NCBI GenBank assembly: GCA_014843695.1
Contig: CM026404.1
Location: 89,880,816 to 89,944,815, forward strand
Source of the DNA: Archivesica marissinica
Lineage: Eukaryota > Mollusca > Bivalvia > Venerida > Vesicomyidae
Direction of reading: 5' to 3'
Length of the DNA: 64,000 nt
The translations under genes and the position numbers were made by a program. The notes under the pieces are model-generated. The model made no database searches. It saw nothing but the letters and a program-made list of their open reading frames with translations, and had not been told where the DNA came from. Positions 1 to 12,188 of this stretch are shown here, one piece after another (within the stretch, counting starts at the first letter, position 1; every line of letters starts with the position of its first letter).

Positions 1-557
1 GTATAGAACCGTACAAAATGGAGGGCAATAGGACAGGAAGAGAGTGCTACAGTGGTATAAAGGCTGGTTGAGATATAACACACTTATTGCATATCTAGAG
101 ATATTGCCTACTTGAAAACTATGTTGAATTATGTATTAATAACAACCGATGTTTACTTCCTTAAGCCGCATCCGCATCCTATTTCGATGGTTTCGTATGC
201 GATTGTATGCATACTTGCAATGTACTGTATGACTGTACTACAATTGCAGTAAAATATTATTTAAAAATATAATTATGTTTACATCGTTATTGTATTTACT
301 TCGATGAACGTTCATTTTCGCATGAAATTCCCCACTAATTATATGCAGCTGACATGCATACTCGCAGATACTGTCATGCGCATTCGAAGGGTTGGACAGC
401 GTTCCTCACAAGAAAAGGCGTGGCTTACAAGTTACGCTGTTCCAATGAAGGTCTATTTACCAGGTCTGGCACACGGCAAGTCGCTAACATTGCCTGCAAA
501 GTGCGATATTTGTTCTTTGTGTCATTGACAAGGGATAATTATTAATGTAAATATAAG
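1..557. other. No gene recognised
   Basis: Unique-looking AT-rich sequence. Short open frames at 304-545 show no recognisable domain. Downstream exons of the NPAS4-like gene (minus strand) could lie here or to the left, but I could not identify a PAS-domain exon. Confidence 0.5.
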
Positions 558-699
558 TAAGGAATGGCGGGTTAATAGTTTCCATCGGGGTATGAACTAC
601 ATTGGGCGTGCTTAATGTTATAGCGTGGATATATTCGGCATCAACACACATTAAACACGCCACCCCGGTGGAAACTATTAACCCACAATCCATTCCTTA
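558..699. mobile_element. Palindromic MITE-like foldback element
   Basis: The two ends are inverted copies of each other: 559-592 (GGAATGGCGGGTTAATAGTT onward) pairs with 662-699. Inner arms (GGCGTGCTTAATGT with ACATTAAACACGCC) pair as well, so nearly the whole 142 bp can fold. No coding capacity. Family not assigned. Confidence 0.7.
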
Positions 700-769
700 A
701 GAATACACTCGTTAACTTCCTCAATTACTGCGTTTTCAATAATACCAAAATGCGTTGCATAGACATACA

Positions 770-1466
770 CGGAAACACTGCACGGAACAGACGCTATCCA
801 CTCAACAACACCATCATGCATATAACATTGCACGGAACAGACGCTATTCACTCAACACCATCATGCATATAACATTGCACGGAACAGACGCTATCCACTC
901 AACAACGCCAGGCATATAACATTGCACGGAACAGACGCTATCCACTCAACACCATCATGCATATAACATTGTACGGAACAGACGCTATCCACTCAACAAC
1001 AGCATGCATATAACATTGTACGGAACAGACGCTATCCACTCAACAACAGCATGCATATAACATTGTACGGAACAGACGCTATCCACAACACCATGCATAT
1101 AACATTGTACGGAACAGACGCTATCCACTCAACAACACCATGCATATAACATTGTACGGAACAGACGCTATCCACTCAACACCATCATGCACATAACATT
1201 GTACGGAACAGACGCTATCGACTCAACACCATCATGCATATAACATTGTACGGAACAGACGCTATCCACTCAACACCATCATGCATATAACATTGTACGG
1301 AACAGACGCTATCCACAACACCATGCATATAACATTGCACGGAACAGACGCTATCCACAACACCATGCATATAACATTGTACGGAACAGACGCTATCCAC
1401 AACACCATGCATATAACATTGTACGGAACAGACGCTATCCACTCAACACCATCATGCATATAACAT
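770..1466. repeat. Minisatellite, 42/47-bp unit
   Basis: About 15 copies of a unit containing ACGGAACAGACGCTATCCA and ATGCATATAACATTG. Length varies between 42 and 47 bp through loss of a CTCAA-type segment. Open frames here simply follow the repeat. Confidence 0.95.
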
Positions 1467-1507
1467 CGACATTAAACCGTTTCAAAGTAAATAAAGTCTA
1501 AATCTTA

Positions 1508-2193
1508 TTTAACCCATTCAACAACAAGTAACTGACATGGACTGGTGCACGATATCAACACATTCAACAACAAGTAACTGACATGGACTGGTGCACGATA
1601 TCAACACATTCAACAACAAGTAACTGACGTGGACTGGTGCACGATATCAACACATTCAACAACAAGTAACTGACATGGACTGGTGCACGATATCAACACA
1701 TTCAACAGCAAGTAACTGACATGGACTGGTGCACGATATCAACACATTCAACAGCAAGTAACTGACATGGACTGGTGCACGATATCAACACATTCAACAG
1801 CAAGTAACTGACATGGACTGGTGCACGATATCAACACATTCAACAGCAAGTAACTGACATGGACTGGTGCACGATATCAACACATTCAACAGCAAGTAAC
1901 TGACATGGACTGGTGCACGATATCAACACATTCAACAGCAAGTAACTGACATGGACTGGTGCACGATATCAACACATTCAACAGCAAGTAACTGACATGG
2001 ACTGGTGCACGATATCAACACATTCAACAGCAAGTAACTGACATGGACTGGTGCACGATATCAACACATTCAACAGCAAGTAACTGACATGGACTGGTGC
2101 ACGATATCAACACATTCAACAGCAAGTAACTGACATGGACTGGTGCACGATATCAACACATTCAACAGCAAGTAACTGACATGGACTGGTGCA
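1508..2193. repeat. Minisatellite, 46-bp unit, made from MITE end
   Basis: About 15 nearly identical 46-bp copies containing AAGTAACTGACATGGACTGG and TGCACGATATCAACACATT. In the sister MITE at 37032 the same motif (GTGACTCACATGGACTGGTC) occurs once next to the TTAACCC end, so the array is an internal expansion of the transposon terminus. Confidence 0.9.
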
Positions 2194-2394
2194 TGATATT
2201 TTTTAGACCAATACATTAATAAGAAAATTATATCTGGACCAGTTCATTTATCCAAATGGGTCCTTTTGTCTAAAACTAGTCATATTACTGGCAAAAAGTG
2301 CAGATCCTGATGAGACGGCTCGTTATGACCGGCTCATCTGGATCTACACTTTCTGTATGCCTAGTTAGATGTATTTGGTGTTGAAAGGGTTATA
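1508..2394. mobile_element. piggyBac-like MITE with internal tandem expansion
   Basis: The element begins TTAACCCATTCAACA and ends GTTGAAAGGGTTAT, giving terminal inverted repeats next to a TTAA-type target site, as in piggyBac-family elements. Non-expanded sister copies lie at 37032-37270 and 59622-59862. All three share the internal hairpin around GCAGATCCTGATGAGACGGC. Here the left end has been amplified into the array at 1508-2193. Confidence 0.75.
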
Positions 2395-2424
2395 TGATCT
2401 GTAAAGAATAGACTAGCCGCTTAC

Positions 2425-2591
2425 TTTTCTGTAGAATATTACATTTCCTGATGTACACACAACTGAGGGACATTATCTGTAGCTGCGAGAGTCTCTGTCG
2501 TGCCGACTCCGGTAGAGGGAGTAAATCCCTCATCGTTCCTATCTCCCCATTGATTTGATCTCTACGCTGTTTGGATGCCCCTTTGTTGGAC
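2425..2591 (-). CDS. NPAS4-like bHLH exon (partial gene)
   Basis: Read on the minus strand, an acceptor (TATATATTCAG) at 2592-2593 precedes a 167-bp exon that ends at a GTAAGC donor (2424-2423). The exon encodes [18 protein letters not shown], then a loop with LLPLPESA, then a second helix [31 protein letters not shown] and the S.L.IMSL.C.Y.RK second helix are characteristic of NPAS4-type bHLH-PAS factors, which are neuronal activity-dependent regulators in vertebrates. The basic region needed for E-box contact is intact. The initiator exon (upstream, higher coordinates) and the PAS exons (lower coordinates) were not found; they may lie across the arrays or outside the window. It could also be an isolated exon copy, but the clean splice sites argue against that. 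Family assignment is from memory of the motif. Confidence 0.7.
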
Positions 2592-2728
2592 CTGAATATA
2601 TAATTATATAACATGTCTATACATATACTGGTAGCCCAATATTGTACTTGAACCTATAATACACACTACTAGTAACACAAGTCCGTGAAATGGGAATTTA
2701 AACATTTCTGGACATTCACTGTGTAAAA

Positions 2729-3395
2729 ATTGACACTGAAGGCGTGTTGCATCATTGTAAAAGTTGACACTGAAGGCGTGTTGCATCATTGTAAAAGTTG
2801 ACATTGAAGGCGTGTTGCACCACTGTAAAAGTTGACACTGAAGGCGTGTTGTACCACTGTAAAAGTTGACACTGAAGGCGTGTTGCATCACTGTAAAAGT
2901 TGACATTGAAGGCGTGTTGCATCACTGTAAAAGTTGACACTGAAGGCGTGTTGTACCACTGTAAAAGTTGACACTGAAGGCGTGTTGCATCACTGTAAAA
3001 GTTGACACTGAAGGCGTGTTGTACCACTGTGTAAACGTTGACATTGAAGGCGTGTTGCATCACTGTAAAAGTTGACATTGAAGGCGTGTTGCACCACTGT
3101 GTAAACGTTGACATTGAAGGCGTGTTGTACCATTGTAAACGTTGACATCGAAGGCGTGTTGCACCACTGTGTAAACGTTGACATCGAAGGCGTGTTGCAC
3201 CACTGTGTAAACGTTGACATTGAAGGCGTGTTGTACCATTGTAAACGTTGACACCGAAGGCGTGTTGCACCACTGTGTAAACGTTGACATCGAAGGCGTG
3301 TTGCACCACTGTGTAAACGTTGACATCGAAGGCGTGTTGTACCACTGTGTAAACGTTGACATTGAAGGCGTGTTGCACCACTGTAAACGTTGACA
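2729..3395. repeat. Minisatellite, 34/36-bp unit
   Basis: About 19 copies of a unit with GTTGACATTGAAGGCGTGTT and GCACCACTGTGTAAAC. The left half carries GTAAAAGTT (34 bp) and the right half GTGTAAACGTT (36 bp), so the array contains two subtypes in separate blocks. Long open frames on the minus strand (2604-3589) are repeat-driven. Confidence 0.95.
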
Positions 3396-4262
3396 TCGTC
3401 ACATGTCATTGAAACTGCAACAGCAGACACGGAAACATCTAACGCACAGTATACCTGCAGAACTGTAGTACTAGCCGACTGTCTAATTACTTCTCGCGTG
3501 TATAACCTCCCATATATAGTCCCCAGTGATATTTGATGAAACGATCGCAATTCATATTGAAGTGACAGTTGCATTGTTAGTTTAACCATTATTTATTTCA
3601 GTATTTGTACATGTAATCAAGAAATGAACATTTTACATATAATTTACCAGCAGTAGACTGAAAGGGATTAGAACGAAAGAAAACTTATATAGTTCTTCTC
3701 TCTATCAATTGATTGATATACAATAGGCAGGAGAATAATATATATGTAAATGAAAATACGTGAAATATATTCTAGGTACATGTATATGCTAAAGCCGGAA
3801 TTTCAGAAGTTATTGTATTAGTGAGTCAATAGTTTTGGATGTTAAAAAGAAATGGTTAATATTTAAAGGAATATTTGAAGAAAGTTCAAGAACATGAACT
3901 ATCAAATCGGAGCACGAGAAGAACAAGAAATTAGTATAGAGAACAGTGGTTGAATAGGATCGGTTGTTGTGTCAATAACGACAGCATTCAGATTGAAATC
4001 CGCTATGTGAACCTTTTAGAAATCATCCATATCAGAACATGTCACTGCCAGTAATGTATTCATGCACAGCAAGGAAACGTACGGTGTTGGTTGCAACATC
4101 CTTATAAGTGTCACCGAGAAGGAGTGTGTTTATGTTGACATTACAAAGTTGCGACACAACAACAATGACGATATGATATTCTTCCTATTTTAAACTTTCG
4201 GATGAATCACAGAATCACAAAATGGAAGATGATTCCACAGAGAAGACTCTTCGATTTGCACT
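3396..4262. other. No feature recognised
   Basis: AT-rich sequence without coding signal or repeat that I recognise. The initiator exon of the NPAS4-like gene could be here but encodes too few residues to recognise. Confidence 0.4.
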
Positions 4263-4495
4263 TTAAGTTTAAGCTTAAACTTTATGCATTTGACAACGAT
4301 TGCGACACAAGCCGTAACAACTTATATTAATCACTCTCGTTGGCGCGTTGTGTTCAATCGTGTGGGAGGAAACCGGAGTACCCGGAGACAACCCACCTGT
4401 CCGATTTGGCGACCACCGTACTATCTCACATACTTCCCGGTCCGAGGATCGAACCCGAGTTGCATTGATGAGAAGCGAGATTTGCGCGTTGGAAG
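4263..4495 (-). mobile_element. SINE family A copy
   Basis: tRNA-derived SINE. The head is on the minus strand (B-box-like GGGTTCGATCCTCGGACCGG at the right side) and the 3' tail (TTGTAAAATAAATAAAGTTT in the consensus) is at the left. Other copies: 7897-8115, 13812-13912, 35562-35850, 38932-39150, 56440-56685, 60928-61170. Confidence 0.85.
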
Positions 4496-4829
4496 GTATG
4501 CTGTGTTTGTAAGAGTTTGTTTTTTCCCGTTCGATTTAACATACTTCTGTTTTCGGTAGTATGTCTGCCGTGTAGGTCTCTCGATATTTGGAAGACGTTG
4601 GATGACAATATGGCGACTGATGGTGGAAGTAATGGAATTTGATTCCGTAAGCTTATTTTAATATGTATTTATTATCGTTTCGTTGAAAACATATAATAAA
4701 TACCAAGTAATGGGCTTAAGTAGGCTTTTCGAATGCGTTTTCAATGATTGTAATGTAATGTAGTGTTAACCAATGTAAATGCCAACAAGAAATACTTTAC
4801 AATTAATGATTAAGCTTGTATTAACCATT

Positions 4830-5055
4830 GTGGAAGTCGTGATAGCTCAGTGGTAGCGCGTTCGCTTCACGTGCGAAAGACCCGGAGTTCGAGCCGTTAC
4901 GATTGTGTCCTTAGGCAATGCATTTAAATTCCACATGCCTCTTCTCTCTCCCTCGTGGCGATGGATTCCATCAGGAATGAGGTCTCGAGAGTGACTAGTA
5001 TAAGTTATAAGAACTTGTTTCGCAATCGAGCTAAAATAAATTTGTATAAACTTTT
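4830..5055 (+). mobile_element. SINE family B, full-length copy
   Basis: Head with A box (GATAGCTCAGTGGTAGCGCG) and B box (GGAGTTCGAGCC). The body contains ATTTAAATTCCACATGCC and CGATGGATTCCATCAGGAAT, and the tail is GCTAAAATAAATTTGTATAA. Other copies: 9066, 15012, 21504, 21915, 27478, 27665, 46261, 47076, 48906. The last 60 bp or so are shared with family A. Confidence 0.9.
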
Positions 5056-5267
5056 TTGTACTTACCATTATTTTAAATTAAAATTAATAGTTTAGAAAGT
5101 ATTACAACACTGTCATATCGTAACTGCATTAAGTACATTGCTATAGGAGAAGAGCTCTATAAGTTATAGCTTTCGGTTCTAATCCTTTTTCATTCATGCA
5201 TCTAAACGTTTATGTAAAATGTATATTTGTATATGTTCTACTGTTTGAACTAAACAAAGTGTGTGCA

Positions 5268-5552
5268 TGTATTTTACGTTTATTTATCGTCGCTACCGGT
5301 TGCCCATATGAGCAACGCCTCCTGAAGAGATTAGTCATTTTAGATTTTGGAGGATAGTGCAATGATACAGACAGAGACCCATTCCAGAGTCTCCTCTGGT
5401 TCTTTTACGTGCACGGTGTAAAGCACCGACACGAGACCTCGGTTTAACGTCTCATCTGAAAGACGGTTAATTTTATTAGGGTCAGATGGGGATCGAACCT
5501 GCGATCTCTGGATTACCAGTCCAGCGTGTTACCACTGGACTACAGATCCGTT
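5268..5552 (-). mobile_element. SINE family C (tRNA-Thr-derived)
   Basis: On the minus strand the head reads ATCTGTAGTCCAGTGGTAAC, then a stem CTGGA/TCCAG around loop CTGGTAA, which gives anticodon GGT (Thr), then a B box (GGTTCGATCCCC). The tail ends ACCGGTAGCGACGATAAATA. Other copies: 8733-9013, 56795-57072, 57284-57575, 61625-61912. Confidence 0.9.
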
Positions 5553-7006
5553 TAAACAAACCAAAAATACATCAATCGACTTTCTAAGCCTGTTTCACGT
5601 GCTATGAGGGGATATTCTCATTTCATTCAAATACTGCAAATGTAATTATGTACATCATATTTCCGCATGTTTGCGAACCTAATTAGTTATAGCATGTAGA
5701 ATGAAGACAATCTGAAATCATCTCATCTGATCTGAAAGCGAATTAGAAATTAATTATCGAACAGCGACTGAGCAGTCTATACAATAGTCGACTTAATTAG
5801 AAATATGAAGTTACACACTGCGTTGGTTGGTGGACCTTTATTTTGCTAATTTCCCAATTCGTAAGGTTACCGTGATAGATAAAAAGCTTTAGATTGTGTA
5901 GACAAACTGGGAATAATTCACCATTAAACAGATGGCATTATATCGGGGCTAACTATTATCGAAACAAAGTGAATTCCTAGGTCGCCGGAACACTCCTGCC
6001 AGTAGGCCTACAATAAGGTGAAGGAATGATCTGGATATAATTGTACAAGATAATAAATGAAAATAGTTCTACATAGATTGTCAAAAGCACAGAAATAACG
6101 TGGTATTTGTCAGCCCCCCATTGGTACATAAATAACAACACATTAATAGTTCATGGTTAAATGCCACAGACTGGTATCTGTTGATGTCTGTTAACAATAA
6201 TCAATACATTGTACAAACAATGCACCGATCCAAATCATCGGCGGAAGTTTATTTTTAGCTTACAGTTTGTCTAAGACAATCAAATACCGCCATTCCATCC
6301 TTCTATACATTGTCTGTAAATTGATACGTGTATTATGCATTGAATAAACTCTACAATATTGGGAAATAAAAATTATTTAATCCACGATTGGCGAACTTAT
6401 TTTGATATTATGTTGGTTTGTTTATGTAGTTGTTCATTGATTTCTCTGTACGAGATTGGATATTGCGCATGCGCCGTTGCTTCATTTGTAGTGTGTACAC
6501 TGACGAACACGAAAGCTTCTTTGCACGAATATCATCATTAAAGTACACTTATTTCGCCCAAACGAGGTCACGACGTCTAAGGATGGTGATAAAATGTTTT
6601 ATTTTACTAACAAGACTACTTACTCATTTTAGTATGGGGTTTTGCAAGCTCCAGGACACTACATTAAGACACTTTATCACCATCTCTATACGAGTCCCTC
6701 ACATCATCTAAATATTACTATATTTATTCAATTTATTGCAGTCAGCTCATATATATAAAGTACTTTTTAAATAAATCACCTTTTCGATAATGATTAATTA
6801 AATTATTTCATTTACAAATCAGTTCTACTAGCATATTAAGGGGATATGGCTTCTAGGATGTTATAAGTCGTGTTCCGTTAATTTACCATCCTTTAAAACG
6901 TCACATCCGGATTATATTGAGCATGATACTATATACATGTATCTGCACGCTTAAACTATTTTAATTACTATTTATATGCATATACATGTAACTCAAAGCT
7001 ATACAT
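5553..7006. other. No gene; one short inverted repeat
   Basis: AT-rich intergenic DNA. An inverted repeat pairs GGATGGTGATAAAATG (near 6580) with CACTTTATCACCATCTC (near 6672-6690), so it may be a small foldback element. Open frames at 6359-6711 have no recognisable domain. Confidence 0.5.
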
Positions 7007-7009
7007 AGT

Positions 7010-7565
7010 TACCACGGCCTGTGAAAACACTGTGAAAGTGGTCACACACACACACTGATAAGATCTGATCTTGGCAGCCATTTTGATTGGCAAGTTTTAT
7101 AAACGGCAATTTCAGGATTTTACTAGTAATTCTTTAATTGCAATAACTTAATTCATTTTGGTTTCATAATATACAATTTGGTATGATTTGAAAGATATTG
7201 AAATGTACTTTTTAAATATTAATTTATTTTTTGACAATGATTTATGGGTTATAAATTACAAGAAGTTAACTTGCACCTATTTTTGAAAATCTATTTTCAC
7301 AGTTGAAATATTAATATACAGGTAAATTATTATGTATTCGTTATTGATACGAAATTTGTGAAATGATACCAAACATATATCTATTGAGAGATTTCCAACA
7401 ATGTATGAACCATGGTGATGGGATGGAAAATAAATATTTTATGAAGAAAATAAAATTACGCTACTATACTATATGTATAATATCGGATCAACTTTGCCAA
7501 TCAAAATGGCAGCCACAGTATGAATGATGACATCACACGGGAACTATGTATTAAAATCTGTATAC
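7010..7565. mobile_element. Possible MITE with subterminal inverted repeats
   Basis: GGCAGCCATTTTGATTGGCA near 7072 is matched in inverted orientation by TGCCAATCAAAATGGCAGCC near 7494. Outer sequence also pairs loosely (ACCACGG near 7012, CCGTGG near 7566). The interior is AT-rich and non-coding. Confidence 0.55.
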
Positions 7566-7896
7566 CGTGGCATGCTTGTCTATCAATATAGGCATATACG
7601 AGATAGATCGTCATGAACTTCTGACCATTTTAGCATATGAACAAACTGGCTAAGAACCGTTCGCTATATACAGTTATATATAGAATCGATTATAGATCAA
7701 AGACATATGTATACATATAAACAGATTAATAGACAGTTGGCATGTGATGCATTAAGCCATTTGTATATTTGAATTTTGCACACTATCAGTTTCAACAGTT
7801 ATTATTCTATTAATGTACATCTTCTCTAGTTAGTCTTAGTTTAGGATTAGCAGAAGGCAGTGTATGTATACACTGAACTGACGGTCTGTGATAAGC

Positions 7897-8115
7897 TTAA
7901 AGTTTCAACTTTATTTATTTTACAACGATTGCGAAGCAAGTTCTAATAACTTATATTAATCACTCTCATTGGCACGGATGAAAGCGTATATGTGGTCATT
8001 CGTGTGGGAGGAAACCGGAGTACCCGGAGAAAACCCACCTGTCCGATCTGGCGCCCATCATACTATCTCACATACTTCCCAGTCCGAGGATCGAACCCGG
8101 GTTGCATTGGTGAGA
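7897..8115 (-). mobile_element. SINE family A copy
   Basis: Same body and tail as the copy at 4263: TTTATTTATTTTACAACGAT tail, GGAGGAAACCGGAGTACCCG body, GAGGATCGAACCCGGGTTGC B-box region. Confidence 0.9.
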
Positions 8116-8261
8116 AGCGAGCGATCGGACATCAATCGGAAAAATACATCATTATGCTAAGGGTATGCAAATGTGTTAATATACTACTAATATAAAAAGA
8201 GCATAACTTGTCTAAAACATGACATTAATAAAACGAGCCGTCTATCCATTTAGATCAATAT

Positions 8262-8685
8262 TAATGTGTGTGTATTGCTGTTTGACCGCTATGTGTGTAT
8301 TGCTGTTTGACCACTATGTGTGTATTGCTGTTTGACCGCTATGTGTGTATTGCTGTTTGACCGCTATGTGTGTATTGCTGTTTGACCGCTATGTGTATAT
8401 TGCTGTTTGACTGCTATGTGTGTATTGCTGTTTGACCGCTATGTGTGTATTGCTGTTTGACCACTGTGTGTATTGCTGTTTGACCGCTATGTGTGTATTG
8501 CTGTTTGACCGCTATGTGTTTGTATTGCTGTTTGACCGCTATGTATGTATTGCTGTTTGACCGCTATGTGTGTATTGCTGTTTGACCGCTATGTGTGTAT
8601 TGCTGTTTGACCGCTATGTGTGTATTGCTGTTTGACCGCTATGTGTGTATTGCTGTTTGACCGCTATGTATGTATTGCTAATACC
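8262..8685. repeat. Minisatellite, 25-bp unit
   Basis: About 17 copies of a unit made of GCTATGTGTGTATTGCTGTT plus TGACC, with few substitutions. Confidence 0.95.
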
Positions 8686-8732
8686 TAATTGATAGAGAAA
8701 GCAACAGTACTCCTAGTCCGTATCTATGTGTG

Positions 8733-9013
8733 TTTTACGTTTATTTATCGTCGCTACCGTTTGCCCATATGAGCGACGCCTCCTGAAGAGATTAGTCATT
8801 TAGATTTTTGGAGGATAGTGCAATGATACAGACAGAGACACATTCCAGCGTCTGCTCTGGTTCTTTTACGAGCACGGTGTAAAGCACCGACACGAGACCT
8901 CGGTTTAACGTCCCATCTGAAAGACTGTTAATTTTATTAGGGTCAGACGGGGGATCGAACCTGCGATTCCTGGATTACCAGTCCAGCGTGTTACGACTGG
9001 ACTACAGATCCGT
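8733..9013 (-). mobile_element. SINE family C copy
   Basis: Close copy of the element at 5268-5552: GTTTATTTATCGTCGCTACC tail at the left, tRNA-like head with GGATTACCAGTCCAGCGTGT at the right. Confidence 0.9.
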
Positions 9014-9065
9014 CTGTAGTCCGTATTTAGTATAGTGGTCGGCCAATTTATAGTGTTTACAACGG

Positions 9066-9206
9066 TAGATTAATCGCTCTCGAGATCTCATTCCTCGTGG
9101 AATGCATTGCCACGAGGGAGACAGAAGGGGCACTGTGGAATTCGTGTGCCTTGCCTATGGGTACAATCGTTACAGTTACTACTGCGTTATCACGACCTCC
9201 ATTCAC
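9066..9206 (-). mobile_element. SINE family B, deleted copy
   Basis: Contains the CTCTCGAGATCTCATTCCT body and the head end GCGTTATCACGACCTCCA. Most of the tRNA-like B-box region is deleted. Confidence 0.75.
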
Positions 9207-9330
9207 AATGGGTCAATTGATCAGAGACACTGGTGAATGGTACATTAGCATATTGCCATTTACCTTTTTTGGATTGCATACAATTTGTAATATGTTCGAC
9301 AGACATCACATTGTATTATTGTCTGTATCC

Positions 9331-9441
9331 CCATTCAAGTTGTAAACGCTGTACAGTACTTTATATGTAAAGTGTATAATAAAACCCTGTTTTATATGTT
9401 TGCACGTGAAGTGCTGTGCTGTGTTTACAACCTGAATGGGG
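9331..9441. repeat. Inverted repeat, about 30-bp arms
   Basis: CCCCATTCAAGTTGTAAACG (from 9331) is the imperfect inverse of GTGTTTACAACCTGAATGGGG (from 9420), with AGTACTT/AAGTGCT also pairing inside. A short foldback element is likely. Confidence 0.65.
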
Positions 9442-9492
9442 ATGTATGTCGATCATGTTACCAACATTGAAGCATTTCTACAATATATACTA

Positions 9493-9693
9493 GAGGACAT
9501 AGAAAACGCACACCTACCGTATATGATTATTATTACATGAAAACGAAATACGAAGGATTCCATCTTTATTACAAAACACAAACCGAACAACTAAAAAATA
9601 TTCCAAAATGTTTATAACTAGGCATTTATATAGTTATTGTTTTTCATGTAAAAACACACTTATCCGAAGTGTGCGTTTTCTATGTTCTCTAGT
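9493..9693. mobile_element. MITE with 25-bp terminal inverted repeats
   Basis: The left end CTAGAGGACATAGAAAACGC is the inverse of the right end GCGTTTTCTATGTTCTCTAG. The span is about 200 bp of AT-rich non-coding DNA. Confidence 0.75.
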
Positions 9694-9776
9694 AGAAATG
9701 GTAGAGATGGTAATGGACCATTCACCAAGTGTCTGTGCAATTCATATGTAGATTGTGTATATTAATTGTAAACAAA

Positions 9777-12188
9777 AGCTATACGAAACATGCTTAAACA
9801 AAACAAAACGTGATTAACTTATGAACTGTTCATATGTCTGCTTGATATAGTGTATGAACTGTTCATATGTCTGCTTGATATAGTGTATGTACTGTTAATA
9901 TGTCTGCTTGATATAGTGTATGTACTGTTAATATGTCTGCTTGATATAGTGTATGTACTGTTAATATGTCTGCTTGATATAGTTTATGTACTGTTAATAT
10001 GTCTGCTTGATATTGTGTATGAACTGTTCATATGTCTGCTTGATATAGTGTATGAACTGTTCATATGTCTGCTTGATATAGTGTATGAACTGTTCATATG
10101 TCTGCTTGATATAGTGTATGTACTGTTCATATGTCTGCTTGATATAGTGTATGAACTGTTCATATGTCTGCTTGATATAGTGTATGAACTGTTCATATGT
10201 CTGCTTGATATAGTGTATGTACTGTTCATATGTCTGCTTGATATTGTGTATGAACTGTTCATATGACTGCTTGATATAGTGTATGAACTGTTCATATGTC
10301 TGTTTGATATAGTGTATAAACTGTTCATATGTCTGCTTGATATAGTGTATGAACTGTTCATATGTCTGCTTGATATTGTGTATGAACTGTTCATATGTCT
10401 GCTTGATACTGTGTATGAACTGTTCATATGACTGCTTGATATACTGTATGAACTGTTCATCTGTCTGCTTGACATTATGTATGTACTGTTCATATGTCTG
10501 CTTGATATAGTGTATGAACTGTTCATATGTCTGCTTGATATAGTGTATGAACTGTTCATATGTCTGCTTGATATAGTGTATGAACTGTTCATATGTCTGC
10601 TTGATATAGTGTATGAAATGTTCATATATCTGCTTGATATAGTGTATGTACTGTTTATATGTCTGCTTGATATAGTGTATGTACTGTTTATATGTCTGCT
10701 TGATATAGTGTATGTACTGTTCATATGTCTGCTTGATATTGTGTATGTACTGTTCATATGTCTGCTTGATATAGTGTATGAACTGTTCATATGTCTGCTT
10801 GATATAGTGTATGTACTGTTAATATGTCTGCTTGATATATTGTATGAACTGTTCATATGTCTGCTTGATATACTGTATGAACTGTTCATATGTCTGCTTG
10901 ATATAGTGTATGAACTGTTCATATGACTGCTTGATATACTGTATGAACTGTTCATATGTCTGCTTGATATAGTGTATGAACTGTTCATATGTCTGCTTGA
11001 TATAGTGTATGAACTGTTCATATGTCTGCTTGATATAGTGTATGAACTGTTCATATGTCTGCTCGATATACTGTATGAACTGTTCATATGTCTGCTTGAT
11101 ATACTGTATGAACTGTTCATATGACTGCTTGATATACTGTATGAACTGTTCATATGTCTGCTTGATATACTGTATGAACTGTTCATATGTCTGCTTGATA
11201 TACTGTATGAACTGTTCATATGACTGCTTGATATAGTGTATGAACTGTTCATATGTCTGCTTGATATAGTGTATGTACTGTTCATATGTCTGCTTGATAT
11301 AGTGTATGAACTGTTCATATGTCTGCTTGATATAGTGTATGTACTGTTAATAATGTCTGCTTGATATTGTGTATGTACTGTTCATATGTCTGCTTGATAT
11401 AGTGTATGTACTGTTCATATGTCTGCTTGATATAGTGTATGTACTGTTAATATGTCTGCTTGACATTATGTATGTACTGTTCATATGTCTGCTTGATATA
11501 GTGTATGAACTGTTCATATGTCTGCTTGATATAGTGCATGAACTGTTCATATGTCTGCTTGACATTATGTATGTACTGTTCATATGTCTGCTTGATATAG
11601 TGCATGAACTGTTCATATGTCTGCTTGACATTATGTATGTACTGTTCATATGACTGCTTGATATAGTGTATGAACTGTTCATATGTCTGCTTGATATAGT
11701 GCATGAACTGTTCATATGTCTGCTTGATATAGTGCATGAACTGTTCATATGTCTGCTTGACATTATGTATGTACTGTTCATATGTCTGCTTGATATAGTG
11801 CATGAACTGTTCATATGTCTGCTTGACATTATGTATGTACTGTTCATATGACTGCTTGATATAGTGTATGAACTGTTCATATGTCTGCTTGATATAGTGC
11901 ATGAACTGTTCATATGTCTGCTTGACATTATGTATGTACTGTTCATATGACTGCTTGATATAGTGTATGAACTGTTCATATGTCTGCTTGATATAGTGCA
12001 TGCACTGTTCATATAACCACTGGAAATGAAGTGCAAAATAATAATATGCATAAATATGTATGTAATTGTATGCCTTGTCACTCACTGTACATTGATGTAT
12101 GTTTATAATGTTTTGCTCTCCGAATTTGGAGGAAATAAACGTATATATCTATAAGAAACATGCTTAAACAAAACAAAACGTGATTAAT
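9777..12188. repeat. Large 33-bp minisatellite flanked by direct repeats
   Basis: About 66 copies of a 33-bp unit (TATGAACTGTTCATATGTCT plus GCTTGATATAGTG) from 9815 to 12010. Because 33 is divisible by 3, long open frames run through it on both strands; they are not genes. A roughly 38-bp sequence containing GAAACATGCTTAAACAAAAC flanks the array on both sides (9785 and 12156) in direct orientation. Each unit has a near-palindromic core, ATGAACTGTTCAT. Confidence 0.95.

Noticed and set aside
2752..3589. Repeat-protein-like open frames on the minus strand
   Set aside because: Produced by the 34/36-bp minisatellite; no independent coding evidence.
9984..12081. Long open frames of 138-444 codons on both strands, encoding serine/tyrosine- or leucine-rich repeats
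   Set aside because: They follow a 33-bp DNA repeat without stops; frames exist on both strands and change with unit variants. No splice sites, start context or flanking gene structure.
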